A program made the position numbers and the translations under genes. From Thioploca sp. (GTDB lineage Bacteria; Pseudomonadota; Gammaproteobacteria; Beggiatoales; Beggiatoaceae), in assembly GCA_011371325.1 (NCBI GenBank), contig DRQV01000266.1, forward strand, positions 1 through 21,252: 21,252 nt of DNA. Direction: 5' to 3'. Below the pieces are notes generated by a model. It ran no database searches. It was not told where the DNA came from and was given only the letters and a program-made list of their open reading frames with translations. Each line of letters opens with the position of its first letter. Position 1 is the first letter of the stretch. Shown here one piece after another: positions 7,482 to 14,969 of this stretch.

Positions 7482-8627
7482 ATGTATTTGAAAAAGGTTG
7501 CTTTGGTTATGCCAATATTTGTATTACTTAGCGTAAGTTTGTTTAATCCAGTTTATGCCATACCAGCTTTTGCTAGATTGCATGGAGTGCCTTGTGCAAA
7601 CTGTCATACTGCTTGGCCTCAATTAAATGAAACTGGCAGAGAATTTAAAGAGTCAGGTTATAGGTTCCCAGACGAATTGGATGAAGAAAAAACACTTTCA
7701 GAATTTTTTGAAGAAACTTTCCCAATATCTGGAGTTATTGTTGCCCGTCCTTTTGATAAAAAAGAAAATGGTGATCATAAAATTAGAGCTCTCCATGAAG
7801 CCGAGATACTTGTGGCTGGTGCATTAGGTTCGAAATGGTCGGGTTCTTTTGAAATTGAAGCTGAAGATGAAACTGATTTTAAACCAGAAGTAGCAGGAGC
7901 TACACTTAATTATAATTACCTGCCAGCTCTTAATGTTCAATTTGCTTGGGGTTCTTATATGGAGAGTGATGCTTATGGTTTCTTAGGAGATAAATTTCGC
8001 TTAACTAGGGGTCATGTCAAATTAATTGATGAAGCTTTTGGTAAGGCTGATGGTGAAGGTTCATTGCGTTCTACTCGACAATCAGTCGGTATTTATGGCC
8101 GACCTGTGAAGAATTTATTTTATAATCTTGGTTATAGTGGAATAGCTAGTGATGCTGAAGGTGAAGATGCTAGTAATTTACATGCTAGAATTGCTTACGA
8201 TATTAAACCGGGAATTATGTTAGGTGCTTTTACCATTAATGGTGAAAATTCTACTACTGATCAAGGGTTTATGCGTAATGGTATAGATTTTCAAGCTGAT
8301 ATTGGCAATGCTAGAATTCAAGGTGCATATCTCAAGGCTGAAGATGATATTTTAGATGGCATTGGTACTGAAGAAAATAATATCTTCTCACTTCAAAGTA
8401 TGTATGTATTTAAACAGGGTAAACATCCAACTTGGGTGCCATTAGTACGTTATGATAGTTATGAACGTAATGATGGTTTAGATGTTTATGATGAACTTAC
8501 TTTTAATTTGACATATTATTTTAGTCAAAATGTTAAAGGTTATTTTGAATATTGGAAACAATTAGACGTACCAGATGGTGAAACAGAAAATAGTCGTATA
8601 ACTTTCCAAATAGCTCTCGCTTTTTAA
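7482..8627 (+). CDS. Outer-membrane porin with N-terminal c-type heme (Cyc2-like)
   Basis: A 381-residue exported protein. The signal peptide ends at VYA (residue 26), and a single heme motif CANCH (38-42) is set in IPAFARLHGVPCANCH. LN..GREFKESGYRF follows. This N-terminal plan is that of Cyc2 and its relatives, in which one heme c is fused to an outer-membrane beta-barrel. From about residue 95 on, alternating amphipathic strands and a terminal aromatic (LAF) indicate the barrel. It is shorter than characterised Cyc2 proteins (over 400 residues), and Fe(II) oxidation should not be assumed. It probably passes electrons across the outer membrane. AGGAAAG lies 6 nt before the ATG. It leads a run with a diheme and a tetraheme cytochrome. 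Confidence 0.8.
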   Translation: MYLKKVALVMPIFVLLSVSLFNPVYAIPAFARLHGVPCANCHTAWPQLNETGREFKESGYRFPDELDEEKTLSEFFEETFPISGVIVARPFDKKENGDHKIRALHEAEILVAGALGSKWSGSFEIEAEDETDFKPEVAGATLNYNYLPALNVQFAWGSYMESDAYGFLGDKFRLTRGHVKLIDEAFGKADGEGSLRSTRQSVGIYGRPVKNLFYNLGYSGIASDAEGEDASNLHARIAYDIKPGIMLGAFTINGENSTTDQGFMRNGIDFQADIGNARIQGAYLKAEDDILDGIGTEENNIFSLQSMYVFKQGKHPTWVPLVRYDSYERNDGLDVYDELTFNLTYYFSQNVKGYFEYWKQLDVPDGETENSRITFQIALAF

Positions 8628-8632
8628 ATTTA

Positions 8633-8685
8633 ATAGAGTGTGAACTTTCTAATTGAAAATGCCATATATAAAATTTGCACTCTAT
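8633..8685 (+). repeat. Inverted repeat between the first two cytochrome genes
   Basis: ATAGAGTG (8633-8640) and CACTCTAT (8678-8685) are perfect 8-nt complements separated by 37 nt. The long loop and lack of a T-run argue against a terminator. It could be an mRNA stem that protects or separates the porin-cytochrome message from the next gene, whose ribosome site lies just after it. Confidence 0.4.
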
Positions 8686-8705
8686 CAATATACAAGGAAA
8701 TAATA

Positions 8706-9293
8706 ATGATTAGAAAGATTGCTTTATCCTTAATTTTAGGAGTTTCCGTTGCTAATGCGGCTCAATTGACAGAATTAACTGAAAAATGTGAGCATTGTCA
8801 TGGTGAAAATGGTAATAGTAATGAGGAACAAGTTCCCAGCATTGCAAGTTTATCTGTTAAATACTTTATGAAAACCATGAAGAAATTTAAGAATGATAAG
8901 CGTCCTGGTAAAAAATTTAAACCAGAAGGACATCATGAAGAAAATGATATGAATACTATAGCTAAAAATCTGACTAAAGAAGATTTCAGGATTTTGGCCG
9001 ATTATTATGTAGCTCAAACATTTATACCTCGTCAACAGACTGTAGATCAAAATTTAGTTCGTAAAGGTAAAAAAGTGTATAAGCGTTGTAAAAAATGTCA
9101 TACCGATAATGGTAGTAATCCACAGGATGATGTTGGTATATTGGCAGGCCAATGGATGCCTTATTTAGAATTTCAGTTAGAACAATTTTCTAGTGGTAAA
9201 AGAACTCCATCAAAAAAGATGAAGAAACAGCTTAATAAACTACAAGATGGTGATATCCCGGCTTTAATAAATTTCTTTGCTGCTCAAAAATAA
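8706..9293 (+). CDS. Diheme cytochrome c, c4-like
   Basis: A 195-residue periplasmic protein with two cytochrome c domains. A signal peptide ends at VANA (residue 18). Heme motifs are CEHCH (28-32) and CKKCH (128-132). Likely axial methionines are M81 in MNTIAKNLTKEDF and M172 in the matching region of domain two; the 'M......LT..D...LADYY' pattern is typical of cytochrome c4. It is very lysine-rich, suggesting docking onto acidic partners. In this setting it would shuttle electrons between the tetraheme protein and the outer-membrane heme-porin. I chose the ATG at 8706 because AAGGAA precedes it and the signal peptide starts there; a GTG at 8640 would place 22 extra residues before it. Confidence 0.87.
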   Translation: MIRKIALSLILGVSVANAAQLTELTEKCEHCHGENGNSNEEQVPSIASLSVKYFMKTMKKFKNDKRPGKKFKPEGHHEENDMNTIAKNLTKEDFRILADYYVAQTFIPRQQTVDQNLVRKGKKVYKRCKKCHTDNGSNPQDDVGILAGQWMPYLEFQLEQFSSGKRTPSKKMKKQLNKLQDGDIPALINFFAAQK

Positions 9294-9312
9294 TTTAGAC
9301 ATATCCCTTTAG

Positions 9313-9353
9313 CCAATGTTATTGTATTTCCGAGGTAGCATTGGTATTTTTTT
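9313..9353 (+). terminator. Hairpin terminator or attenuator before the napC-like gene
   Basis: CCAATGTTA (9313-9321) pairs with TAGCATTGG (9336-9344), eight Watson-Crick pairs plus one G-T pair. It is followed by TATTTTTTT. This is a good rho-independent terminator 20 nt after the diheme cytochrome stop. It lies 18 nt before the next ATG, so the tetraheme gene would be expressed by read-through or from its own promoter. Confidence 0.75.
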
Positions 9354-9370
9354 AATATATTTAGATAATT

Positions 9371-9898
9371 ATGAAATTTTTTAAAAAAATATTTAGTTTT
9401 GGTACATTAATGTTTATGATTGGTATCATGTTTGTCGGTATTTTTAATATTAGCTTAGAAGCAACTAATACTATTGAATTTTGTACCTCTTGCCATTCGA
9501 TGCAAAATAATTTAGCTGAGTTAAAACAAAATGTTCACTATAATAATGCTTCTGGAGTAACGGTTGGCTGTCCTGATTGTCATGTTCCACGAGATTTAAT
9601 TCCTAAACTTCAATTGAAATTAATAGCAGTCAAAGATATTTATCATGAAATTATAGGAACTATTGATACTAAAGAAAAATTTGAAGCTAGACGCTGGCAA
9701 TTGGCTAATCAAGTATGGGATAGAATGATTGCTACGGATTCCAGAGAATGTCGAGAATGTCATTCCTTTGAGCATATGGATTTACAAGAACAAGATGATT
9801 CTGCCCAAACTATGCACAAACGGGCTATTAAAAAAGGTAAAACTTGTATTGAGTGTCATAAAGGTATCGCTCATGAAGAGCCTGATGAACCAGATTAA
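9371..9898 (+). CDS. Tetraheme NapC/NirT-family quinol dehydrogenase
   Basis: A 175-residue membrane-anchored cytochrome. One N-terminal membrane helix (about residues 9-29) is followed by four heme c motifs: CTSCH (38-42), CPDCH (67-71), CRECH (127-131) and CIECH (159-163). M44 just after the first heme and H168 in GIAHEEP are conserved ligand positions of the NapC/NrfH family. Such proteins take electrons from quinol in the inner membrane and hand them to periplasmic partners. No nitrate or nitrite reductase catalytic subunit is adjacent, so the likely partners are the diheme and porin cytochromes upstream. The start has no clear ribosome site. Family certain; which NapC-type system it serves is inferred. 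Confidence 0.88.
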   Translation: MKFFKKIFSFGTLMFMIGIMFVGIFNISLEATNTIEFCTSCHSMQNNLAELKQNVHYNNASGVTVGCPDCHVPRDLIPKLQLKLIAVKDIYHEIIGTIDTKEKFEARRWQLANQVWDRMIATDSRECRECHSFEHMDLQEQDDSAQTMHKRAIKKGKTCIECHKGIAHEEPDEPD

Positions 9899-9942
9899 TT
9901 GTGAAATTAATTATGTCCTAAACTCTGTTTGAGAATGATATA

Positions 9943-10190
9943 GCATCTCCCGAATAGTAGTGACACAAAAAGACGATGTATAAAGGAATTACGAGCATTA
10001 GAAGAAGTGATTAAGAGAATCAGCACATCCTTTTGATACTTTAAATCTTTTCGCTATTTTGCGTATTGAACCTTCTTTCATAACTTTCTACTATCTTTTT
10101 TCGTAAATCTATTGAGTATCCTTTTCCCATCTTTTTCTCGCTTTTTAGTTTTTTCTATTATATCTTGTGTCTTAGTTATTCGGGAAATGC
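9943..10190. mobile_element. IS630-family-derived, MITE-like element
   Basis: A 248-bp element bounded by 14-nt inverted ends, GCATCTCCCGAATA at the left and TATTCGGGAAATGC at the right (one mismatch). They continue after a gap with GACACAA in both arms. Both sides are flanked by TA (9941-9942, 10191-10192), the target duplication expected of the IS630/Tc1-mariner group. Inside, on the minus strand, is a piece of the transposase N terminus. The element has lost the catalytic part of the gene and would need a transposase supplied from elsewhere to move. Confidence 0.8.
10018..10130 (-). pseudogene. Fragment of IS630-type transposase
   Basis: From the ATG at 10130 the minus strand reads MGKGYSIDLRKKIVESYERR. 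After a frameshift (near 10070) the neighbouring frame reads GSIRKIAKRFKVSKGCA. This is the N-terminal helix-turn-helix of IS630 transposases (usual form 'YS.DLR..V......G.S...A..F.VS...V'). Everything after this domain, including the DDE residues, is gone, and the frame is broken, so it is a remnant. Confidence 0.72.
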
Positions 10191-10272
10191 TATTATTTGT
10201 ATTTAATTTCTTCTAAATTTAGAGAATAGTGTTGTACATAATGGATATAAGTCAAATTTACGTGTGTAACTC

Positions 10273-10357
10273 GTAAGGTGTATAAACGAAGTGTCACACA
10301 CCAAAACATATTTAATTAGATAATTAAGGCGCATGATGCTTCGCTTATACACCCTAC
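10273..10357. repeat. Inverted pair of 30-nt palindromic repeats
   Basis: A copy at 10273-10302 begins GTAAGGTGTATAAACGAAG, and an opposite copy at 10328-10357 ends CTTCGCTTATACACCCTAC. The cores GGTGTATAA(A/G)CGAAG match over 15 nt with one change. The unit resembles the widely scattered GTAGGGTGxATAAGCGAAGC repeat of many proteobacteria (remembered, not searched). The pair can fold into one long hairpin with a 25-nt AT-rich spacer, between convergent genes. Apart from this and the IS630 element, the 9899-10420 gap holds nothing I can identify. Confidence 0.65.
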
Positions 10358-10420
10358 AAATTACATATGTTTTGTATACGGCTTAAGAGTTTTATTATTT
10401 TTTTAGAGTATTAGAGTAAA

Positions 10421-12109
10421 TTATTTAGTAAAATATAAATATAATAATATTAAATTACTAATAGCAAAAAATATGGTTGTACGTTTCCAAAATGTGATTG
10501 GGTTACTTTCTCGTAAAGGAAGTAAACGGGGATGGGAAAGATCGTATAAAAATTCTGATAACGCTTCATAACGTCTAGTAGGATAAGGATTAACTGCTTT
10601 TTTTAAGGAACTATCCAACCATAATGGTAAATCTTGATTATAACGACAAGCTGAAATATATTTTAACTTATTCGGATCCATTTTAGTATCATTACCATAA
10701 GGTAAGTTACCAGTCATCATCTCATAAGCAATTACCCCTAATGAAAAAATATCAGAGCGGGTAGTACCAGTATAACCTTGAAAATATTCTGGTGCGGTAT
10801 AATTGCGTGTGCCTAATAAATTAATCCGTTCAATTGGAGTACTAATTTCCTCAAGACCAGCAATTTTAGTAGAACCAAAATCAATTAATTTAATAGTTCC
10901 ATGTTTATCAACCATAATATTTTCTGGTTTCAAGTCTTGATGTAACATTTCCATCCGATGGAATGCACGTAAACCAGAAGCAATTTGTTCGATAATAGCT
11001 CGCACTTCACTTAATGATGGTTGAGTATTTTCTTCCATCCATTCCCGTAAAGTATGACCTTGAATATGTTCAGAAACATAATATAAGCATTGACGGTGAC
11101 GTTTATGCTCATAAACTTTCATTACATGCGGATGAGTTAAACGCTTACCAATCCACTCTTCATGTAAAAATCTTTCAATATAACCTGGATCATCATCGTA
11201 ATTAATGGAAGGAGTTTTTAATACGACCTGTTTTTGAGTTTCCTCATCTAAAGCTAAATATACTTGAGTTCGATTACTAGCATATAGTTCTCGTAATATA
11301 TGATAACCATCCAAACGCATACCTTGTGATAATGGTGGAGGAAAAGGTAATTCAGTTAATTTTTTATAAACCGCATTGGGGTCTTGAGTTGGTAAACTGT
11401 CAATTCTTACTATTTGACAAGTTAAATTATCTGGGCTTTCATTGGCAAAAGCAGTTGAGACTATTTTTTGGCAGGCTTTTTCTAAATCTGGTAAATTTTC
11501 ATGAATAATATCAACAATTACTTCACTACTAACATATTCATGGATTCCATCTGTGGTGAATAGAAACAAATCATCTACATCTATACTGGTGCTATTATAA
11601 TCTATATCTAGGTGCAATTCAATTCCCATAGCCCTAGAAAGATATTCTTGTCCTTGTGCTACCCTAACATGATGGTCTTTAGTTAAACAATTTAGCTCTC
11701 TACCTCTTAAATGCTGAATCCGTGAATCACCAATATGAAACACATGACCAGTATTTGATTTAATAATCAATGCACTAAAGGTGGTAACTAAACCCTTATT
11801 CGTTCCATATAAATGATAACCTTGTCCATATAACCAACGATTAAGAGCGGTGAGGATTTTTTGAGCAGCAGTTTTTACACTCCAAGATTCTGGGGTACTA
11901 AAATAATCATTAAGGAAACCTTTAACACTATATTCACTAGCTTTATCTCCAGCTTCACTACTACTTACTCCATCAGCAATTACAGCCGCTATCCCTTTAG
12001 TAGTCAGTAATGGTTCTGGTGGTGTCATTACTCCAAAAGAATCTTGATTTTTAGCTTTACGTCCTGCTTCTGAATAACTACCAGTTGTAATTGAAAGTGT
12101 GCTTGGCAT
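10421..12109 (-). CDS. PP2C phosphatase / Ser-Thr protein kinase fusion
   Basis: A 562-residue two-enzyme protein. Residues 1-235 are a PP2C-type phosphatase with metal-binding D46 (ADGVSS), GDSR 127-130, TTDG 185-188 and DNLT 227-230. Residues about 270-530 are a Hanks-type kinase: ATP lysine K298 (VVLKTP), catalytic D392 in LHQDLKPEN, DFG at 410-412 and APE at 439-441. The loop reads HQD rather than HRD. A hydrophobic segment at 545-560 anchors the C terminus in the inner membrane, leaving both domains cytoplasmic. Such fusions sit beside nitrate transporters in many proteobacteria (as with PA1782 and nasA in Pseudomonas aeruginosa), so NarK or its pathway is the probable target. I start at the ATG at 12109; a longer frame runs into the hairpin upstream. 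Confidence 0.9.
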   Translation of the reverse strand: MPSTLSITTGSYSEAGRKAKNQDSFGVMTPPEPLLTTKGIAAVIADGVSSSEAGDKASEYSVKGFLNDYFSTPESWSVKTAAQKILTALNRWLYGQGYHLYGTNKGLVTTFSALIIKSNTGHVFHIGDSRIQHLRGRELNCLTKDHHVRVAQGQEYLSRAMGIELHLDIDYNSTSIDVDDLFLFTTDGIHEYVSSEVIVDIIHENLPDLEKACQKIVSTAFANESPDNLTCQIVRIDSLPTQDPNAVYKKLTELPFPPPLSQGMRLDGYHILRELYASNRTQVYLALDEETQKQVVLKTPSINYDDDPGYIERFLHEEWIGKRLTHPHVMKVYEHKRHRQCLYYVSEHIQGHTLREWMEENTQPSLSEVRAIIEQIASGLRAFHRMEMLHQDLKPENIMVDKHGTIKLIDFGSTKIAGLEEISTPIERINLLGTRNYTAPEYFQGYTGTTRSDIFSLGVIAYEMMTGNLPYGNDTKMDPNKLKYISACRYNQDLPLWLDSSLKKAVNPYPTRRYEALSEFLYDLSHPRLLPLRESNPITFWKRTTIFFAISNLILLYLYFTK

Positions 12110-12129
12110 AGTGAGGAATAAATATTTAG

Positions 12130-12155
12130 AAAATGGTGGGTAAAGTCTACCCACC
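12130..12155 (-). terminator. Hairpin attenuator between narK and the kinase-phosphatase gene
   Basis: GGTGGGTA (12135-12142) and TACCCACC (12148-12155) form a perfect, GC-rich 8-bp stem with a 5-nt loop. On the minus strand it is followed by ATTTTCT. The short T-run makes it a weak terminator that probably lowers kinase-phosphatase expression relative to narK rather than separating the genes. Confidence 0.6.
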
Positions 12156-12188
12156 TGTTAAAGAACTACAATTAGCTCTTTTACATTA

Positions 12189-13685
12189 TTAATGAACGTC
12201 GATCATTTGAACTGTACCATCTGGTAAAACCTCAGCCATTTGGCCTGAAGGCTCATCAAAGAATATAGCCACAATTACAAATACGATTAGGGCTGAAGCA
12301 CCAATTGCTAAGAAGAATGTATCTGTATCAACAAATGATAATATGGTTAAGAAAACAACTGCTCCAACGTTACCATAAGCTCCTGTCAATCCAGCAATTT
12401 GTCCAGTCATACGGCGTTGAATAATTGGCACAACGGCAAATACAGCACCTTCACCGGCCATAACAAACATTGAACAGAACATAGTAACTGCCACTGCCCC
12501 AATAATCCACCATGCACTGGTAATTAAACTCATTAAGAAATAACCAAGGGCTAAACCAGCAAGCAAAATTAACAAGGCATTTTTACGACCAAAGTTATCA
12601 CTAAAGAAACCACCAATAGGACGAGCAACTAAGTTTACAAAAGCGTAACTGGCAGCAATCATACCAGCATAAACTTGATTCATCCAAGGTACTGTTTCGG
12701 TGAAAGTATCCAAGAAAAATAAAGGTAACATGGAAACTACTGCTAATTCAGAGCCAAAAGTGCAGAAATAGGATATATTCAACATAGCAACTTGTTTAAA
12801 TTTATAACGATGAATTTCTGGTACTGGAGTTGTAAAAATATCTTTATTAATTTTGTAAACATGATAGGTTTGAAATATATACAAGGCTACTAAACCAGCA
12901 TAGACCGAATTAGCTTGAAATTCAGTTATCATGCTTAAATTAGCTGGGGATAATTTCCATACTAAAATTGCCAAAGCCAAATATAAAGGAATATTCATGA
13001 ACAAGTAAAGGAAGAAATCTCCTGGACTAGTAACTTCCATCGCACCAGTTTTGTTAGGTTTGAAATAGGTAGAACCGCGTGGGGTATCCCTAACATTAAT
13101 ATAGTAAATTATAGAATAAGTTAAAGCTACGCAACCACTTAAACCAAGAGCATATCTCCAACCATTTTCGGGGTCAATTAAACCACCTAAAATCATTGCA
13201 ACAACTGGTAAGGTAAGAGCGGCACCAGCCGAACCAAAGTTACCCCAACCACCATAAATACCTTCTGCTAAACCAACTTGTTTGGCAGGAAACCATTCTC
13301 CAATCATACGGATTCCAATTACAAACCCGGCTCCAACAAATGCTAATAAAAACCGCATAAATGCCATTTGTTCAAAATTTTGAGTTAAGGCAAAACCAAT
13401 ACATAAAAAACCAGAGATGATCAGTAAAACAGAATACATGATACGGGGACCAAATTTATCAACTAACATACCAACAGCAATCCGTGATGGAATGGTCAAT
13501 GCCACGTTTAAAATCATCAACATTTTTACTTGTTGGGTATTTAAATCTAATGCCTCTCGAATTGACCCCATTAAAGGGGCAGCATTAAACCAGATATAGA
13601 AACTAATAAAGAAAGCAAACCATGTAAAATGGAGAGTCCGGATTCTTTCGGACTTTAAGTTAAACAAATTAATATTTTCAGACAT
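12189..13685 (-). CDS. narK: Nitrate/nitrite transporter, NarK/NasA family
   Basis: A 498-residue major-facilitator protein with about 12 membrane helices, in the inner membrane. Both family signatures are present: GGWGNFGSAG at 145-154 in helix 5 and GAYGNVGAVV at 435-444 in helix 11. R68 (PSRIAVG) and R355 (ARPIGG) are plausible anion-binding arginines. It imports nitrate, or exchanges nitrate for nitrite. Whether it feeds assimilation or respiration cannot be told because no reductase is in the window. GAGGA precedes the ATG. The kinase-phosphatase gene follows after a hairpin. About 550 nt of non-coding DNA lies upstream, ample room for regulation, but I see no convincing FNR or NarL site. 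Confidence 0.92.
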   Translation of the reverse strand: MSENINLFNLKSERIRTLHFTWFAFFISFYIWFNAAPLMGSIREALDLNTQQVKMLMILNVALTIPSRIAVGMLVDKFGPRIMYSVLLIISGFLCIGFALTQNFEQMAFMRFLLAFVGAGFVIGIRMIGEWFPAKQVGLAEGIYGGWGNFGSAGAALTLPVVAMILGGLIDPENGWRYALGLSGCVALTYSIIYYINVRDTPRGSTYFKPNKTGAMEVTSPGDFFLYLFMNIPLYLALAILVWKLSPANLSMITEFQANSVYAGLVALYIFQTYHVYKINKDIFTTPVPEIHRYKFKQVAMLNISYFCTFGSELAVVSMLPLFFLDTFTETVPWMNQVYAGMIAASYAFVNLVARPIGGFFSDNFGRKNALLILLAGLALGYFLMSLITSAWWIIGAVAVTMFCSMFVMAGEGAVFAVVPIIQRRMTGQIAGLTGAYGNVGAVVFLTILSFVDTDTFFLAIGASALIVFVIVAIFFDEPSGQMAEVLPDGTVQMIDVH

Positions 13686-14235
13686 TCAATTAAATCCTCA
13701 GTGGGTTGTTGAGCTTACCATAAATAGATTATTACATATATTGTAACTATAAAAATTACCAATTTCATATAATTTTTGAGAATAGCATAAATATTTATAC
13801 AGGATATAAATAATAAAAATTATTTCTATAATTCTGTATAAAAAAATCATTTACTCAAGCTTGATTATAATGATTTTTGCATTTCATAAGCGAAAAAAAT
13901 ATTATCAACGTTATTGATAAAAAGCAAGGGAAAAAACTATATAATTGTATTAGTATAGCTTGCAAAACTTATTTACATTTTAATAAAGTAACTAAATTAA
14001 GCATAAAAACAAAATAATTCAATAAATTAATATATTAGTATTTGCTTATATTTTATTTATTTAAGTATGAATACAAAAAATTGTGACTTTCATTAATAAC
14101 ATTAATTTCTATTATAAAACAAGATAATAATGTTGTTTTAACGCAACTTTTGTTGTAATTAAACAATTAAACCACAATTGTGGTAAAATATCTTAAACGG
14201 TGAATTATAGACAGTTAATTTTAGTGAATCATAAT
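13686..14235. other. Long AT-rich intergenic region upstream of narK
   Basis: About 550 nt with no gene, presumably the narK control region plus the end of the queF operon. It holds three inverted repeats: AAAAATCATT/AATGATTTTT (13842-13851, 13869-13878), TTATCAA/TTGATAA (13902-13908, 13914-13920) and the palindrome ACCACAATTGTGGT (14171-14184). The middle one has ATCAA and TTGAT half-sites in the order opposite to an FNR box, so I do not call it one. The palindrome, 52 nt past the S24-domain gene, may end that transcript or bind a protein. Confidence 0.5.
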
Positions 14236-14541
14236 TCAAACATATTTTTTATGTTCTTTACGTCTAGTTCCTGCTCTTTGGGTAATTACTCCTTTAATAT
14301 CTTCTAAAGTAGGAATTTCTAAGGTAGGGTAACTTGAATTTAACGGTTTTAAAAAATAATTTTCATCGTCAATAATCAATTGTCTGAAAATATATTCTTT
14401 CTCATGAATGGCTAATACATAAGAGCCGTTTTCAACTACACCATCAGGTTCAATAATAATAATATGTCCTTCCTTAAATTCAGGTAACATACTATCTCCT
14501 AAAACCTGTAGTGCAAATGGTTCTCTTCCACAATTATTCAT
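14236..14541 (-). CDS. Solitary S24/LexA-like domain protein
   Basis: A 101-residue protein consisting only of a LexA/UmuD-type S24 domain, with no DNA-binding domain. The serine motif is intact (LGDSMLPEF, S17), followed by the usual GHIIIIEPD. The position of the catalytic lysine, 36 residues further on in the 'V.VKR' strand, reads YIFRQL, so arginine (R53) replaces lysine. This should weaken or abolish self-cleavage, leaving a structural or binding role. The ATG at 14541 overlaps the queF stop as ATGA, indicating coupled translation; a TTG at 14574 would add 11 residues inside queF. Fold confident, function unknown. Confidence 0.75.
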   Translation of the reverse strand: MNNCGREPFALQVLGDSMLPEFKEGHIIIIEPDGVVENGSYVLAIHEKEYIFRQLIIDDENYFLKPLNSSYPTLEIPTLEDIKGVITQRAGTRRKEHKKYV

Positions 14542-14921
14542 ATTGGTAAATTTATTAAAATAGGAGGTGTCCAACTAGTATTTATATGTTCCACAGTAAT
14601 GGTTGTATAAATCCCCCCTCTAACATTAAATTCAGCTCGCAAACGCATAAAATTTGGTTTACATATTTGTACTAAATCATTTAAAATTTGATTAGCAACT
14701 GCTTCGTGGAAAGCTCCATCATTCCGATATGACCATATGTAATTTTTTAAGGATTTTAATTCTATACATAGCTCTTTGGGTACATAATCCAAAAACAGAG
14801 TTGCAAAATCAGGCTGACCAGTTTTAGGGCATAAACAAGTAAATTCAGGCATACGAATACGAATAGTATAATCATGTTCCTGATTGGGATTGGAAAAAGT
14901 TTCAATCTGATTAATTGACAT
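14538..14921 (-). CDS. queF: PreQ0 reductase QueF
   Basis: A 127-residue type I (short) QueF, the NADPH-dependent 7-cyano-7-deazaguanine reductase that makes preQ1 for queuosine in tRNA. Catalytic residues line up with the Bacillus subtilis enzyme: nucleophile C31 in CLCPKTGQPDF, general acid D38 and substrate-binding E73 in FHEAV. The QueF motif ELKSLKNYIW (54-63) is intact. The last ten or so residues after VEHINTSW are divergent. There is no clear ribosome site upstream, and a TATAAT about 20 nt before the ATG may be its promoter. It lies just downstream of hprK and is translationally coupled to the S24-domain gene. No other queuosine gene is in the window. Confidence 0.95.
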   Translation of the reverse strand: MSINQIETFSNPNQEHDYTIRIRMPEFTCLCPKTGQPDFATLFLDYVPKELCIELKSLKNYIWSYRNDGAFHEAVANQILNDLVQICKPNFMRLRAEFNVRGGIYTTITVEHINTSWTPPILINLPI

Positions 14922-14969
14922 AAAATATTTAGATATTATAATCTTTTAATATTGTATAAATAGTAAATT

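Noticed and set aside
13902..13920. Possible FNR box upstream of narK (ATCAA and TTGAT half-sites)
   Set aside because: The half-sites are in the reverse order of the FNR consensus TTGAT-N4-ATCAA and the spacing is 5, so it does not fit.
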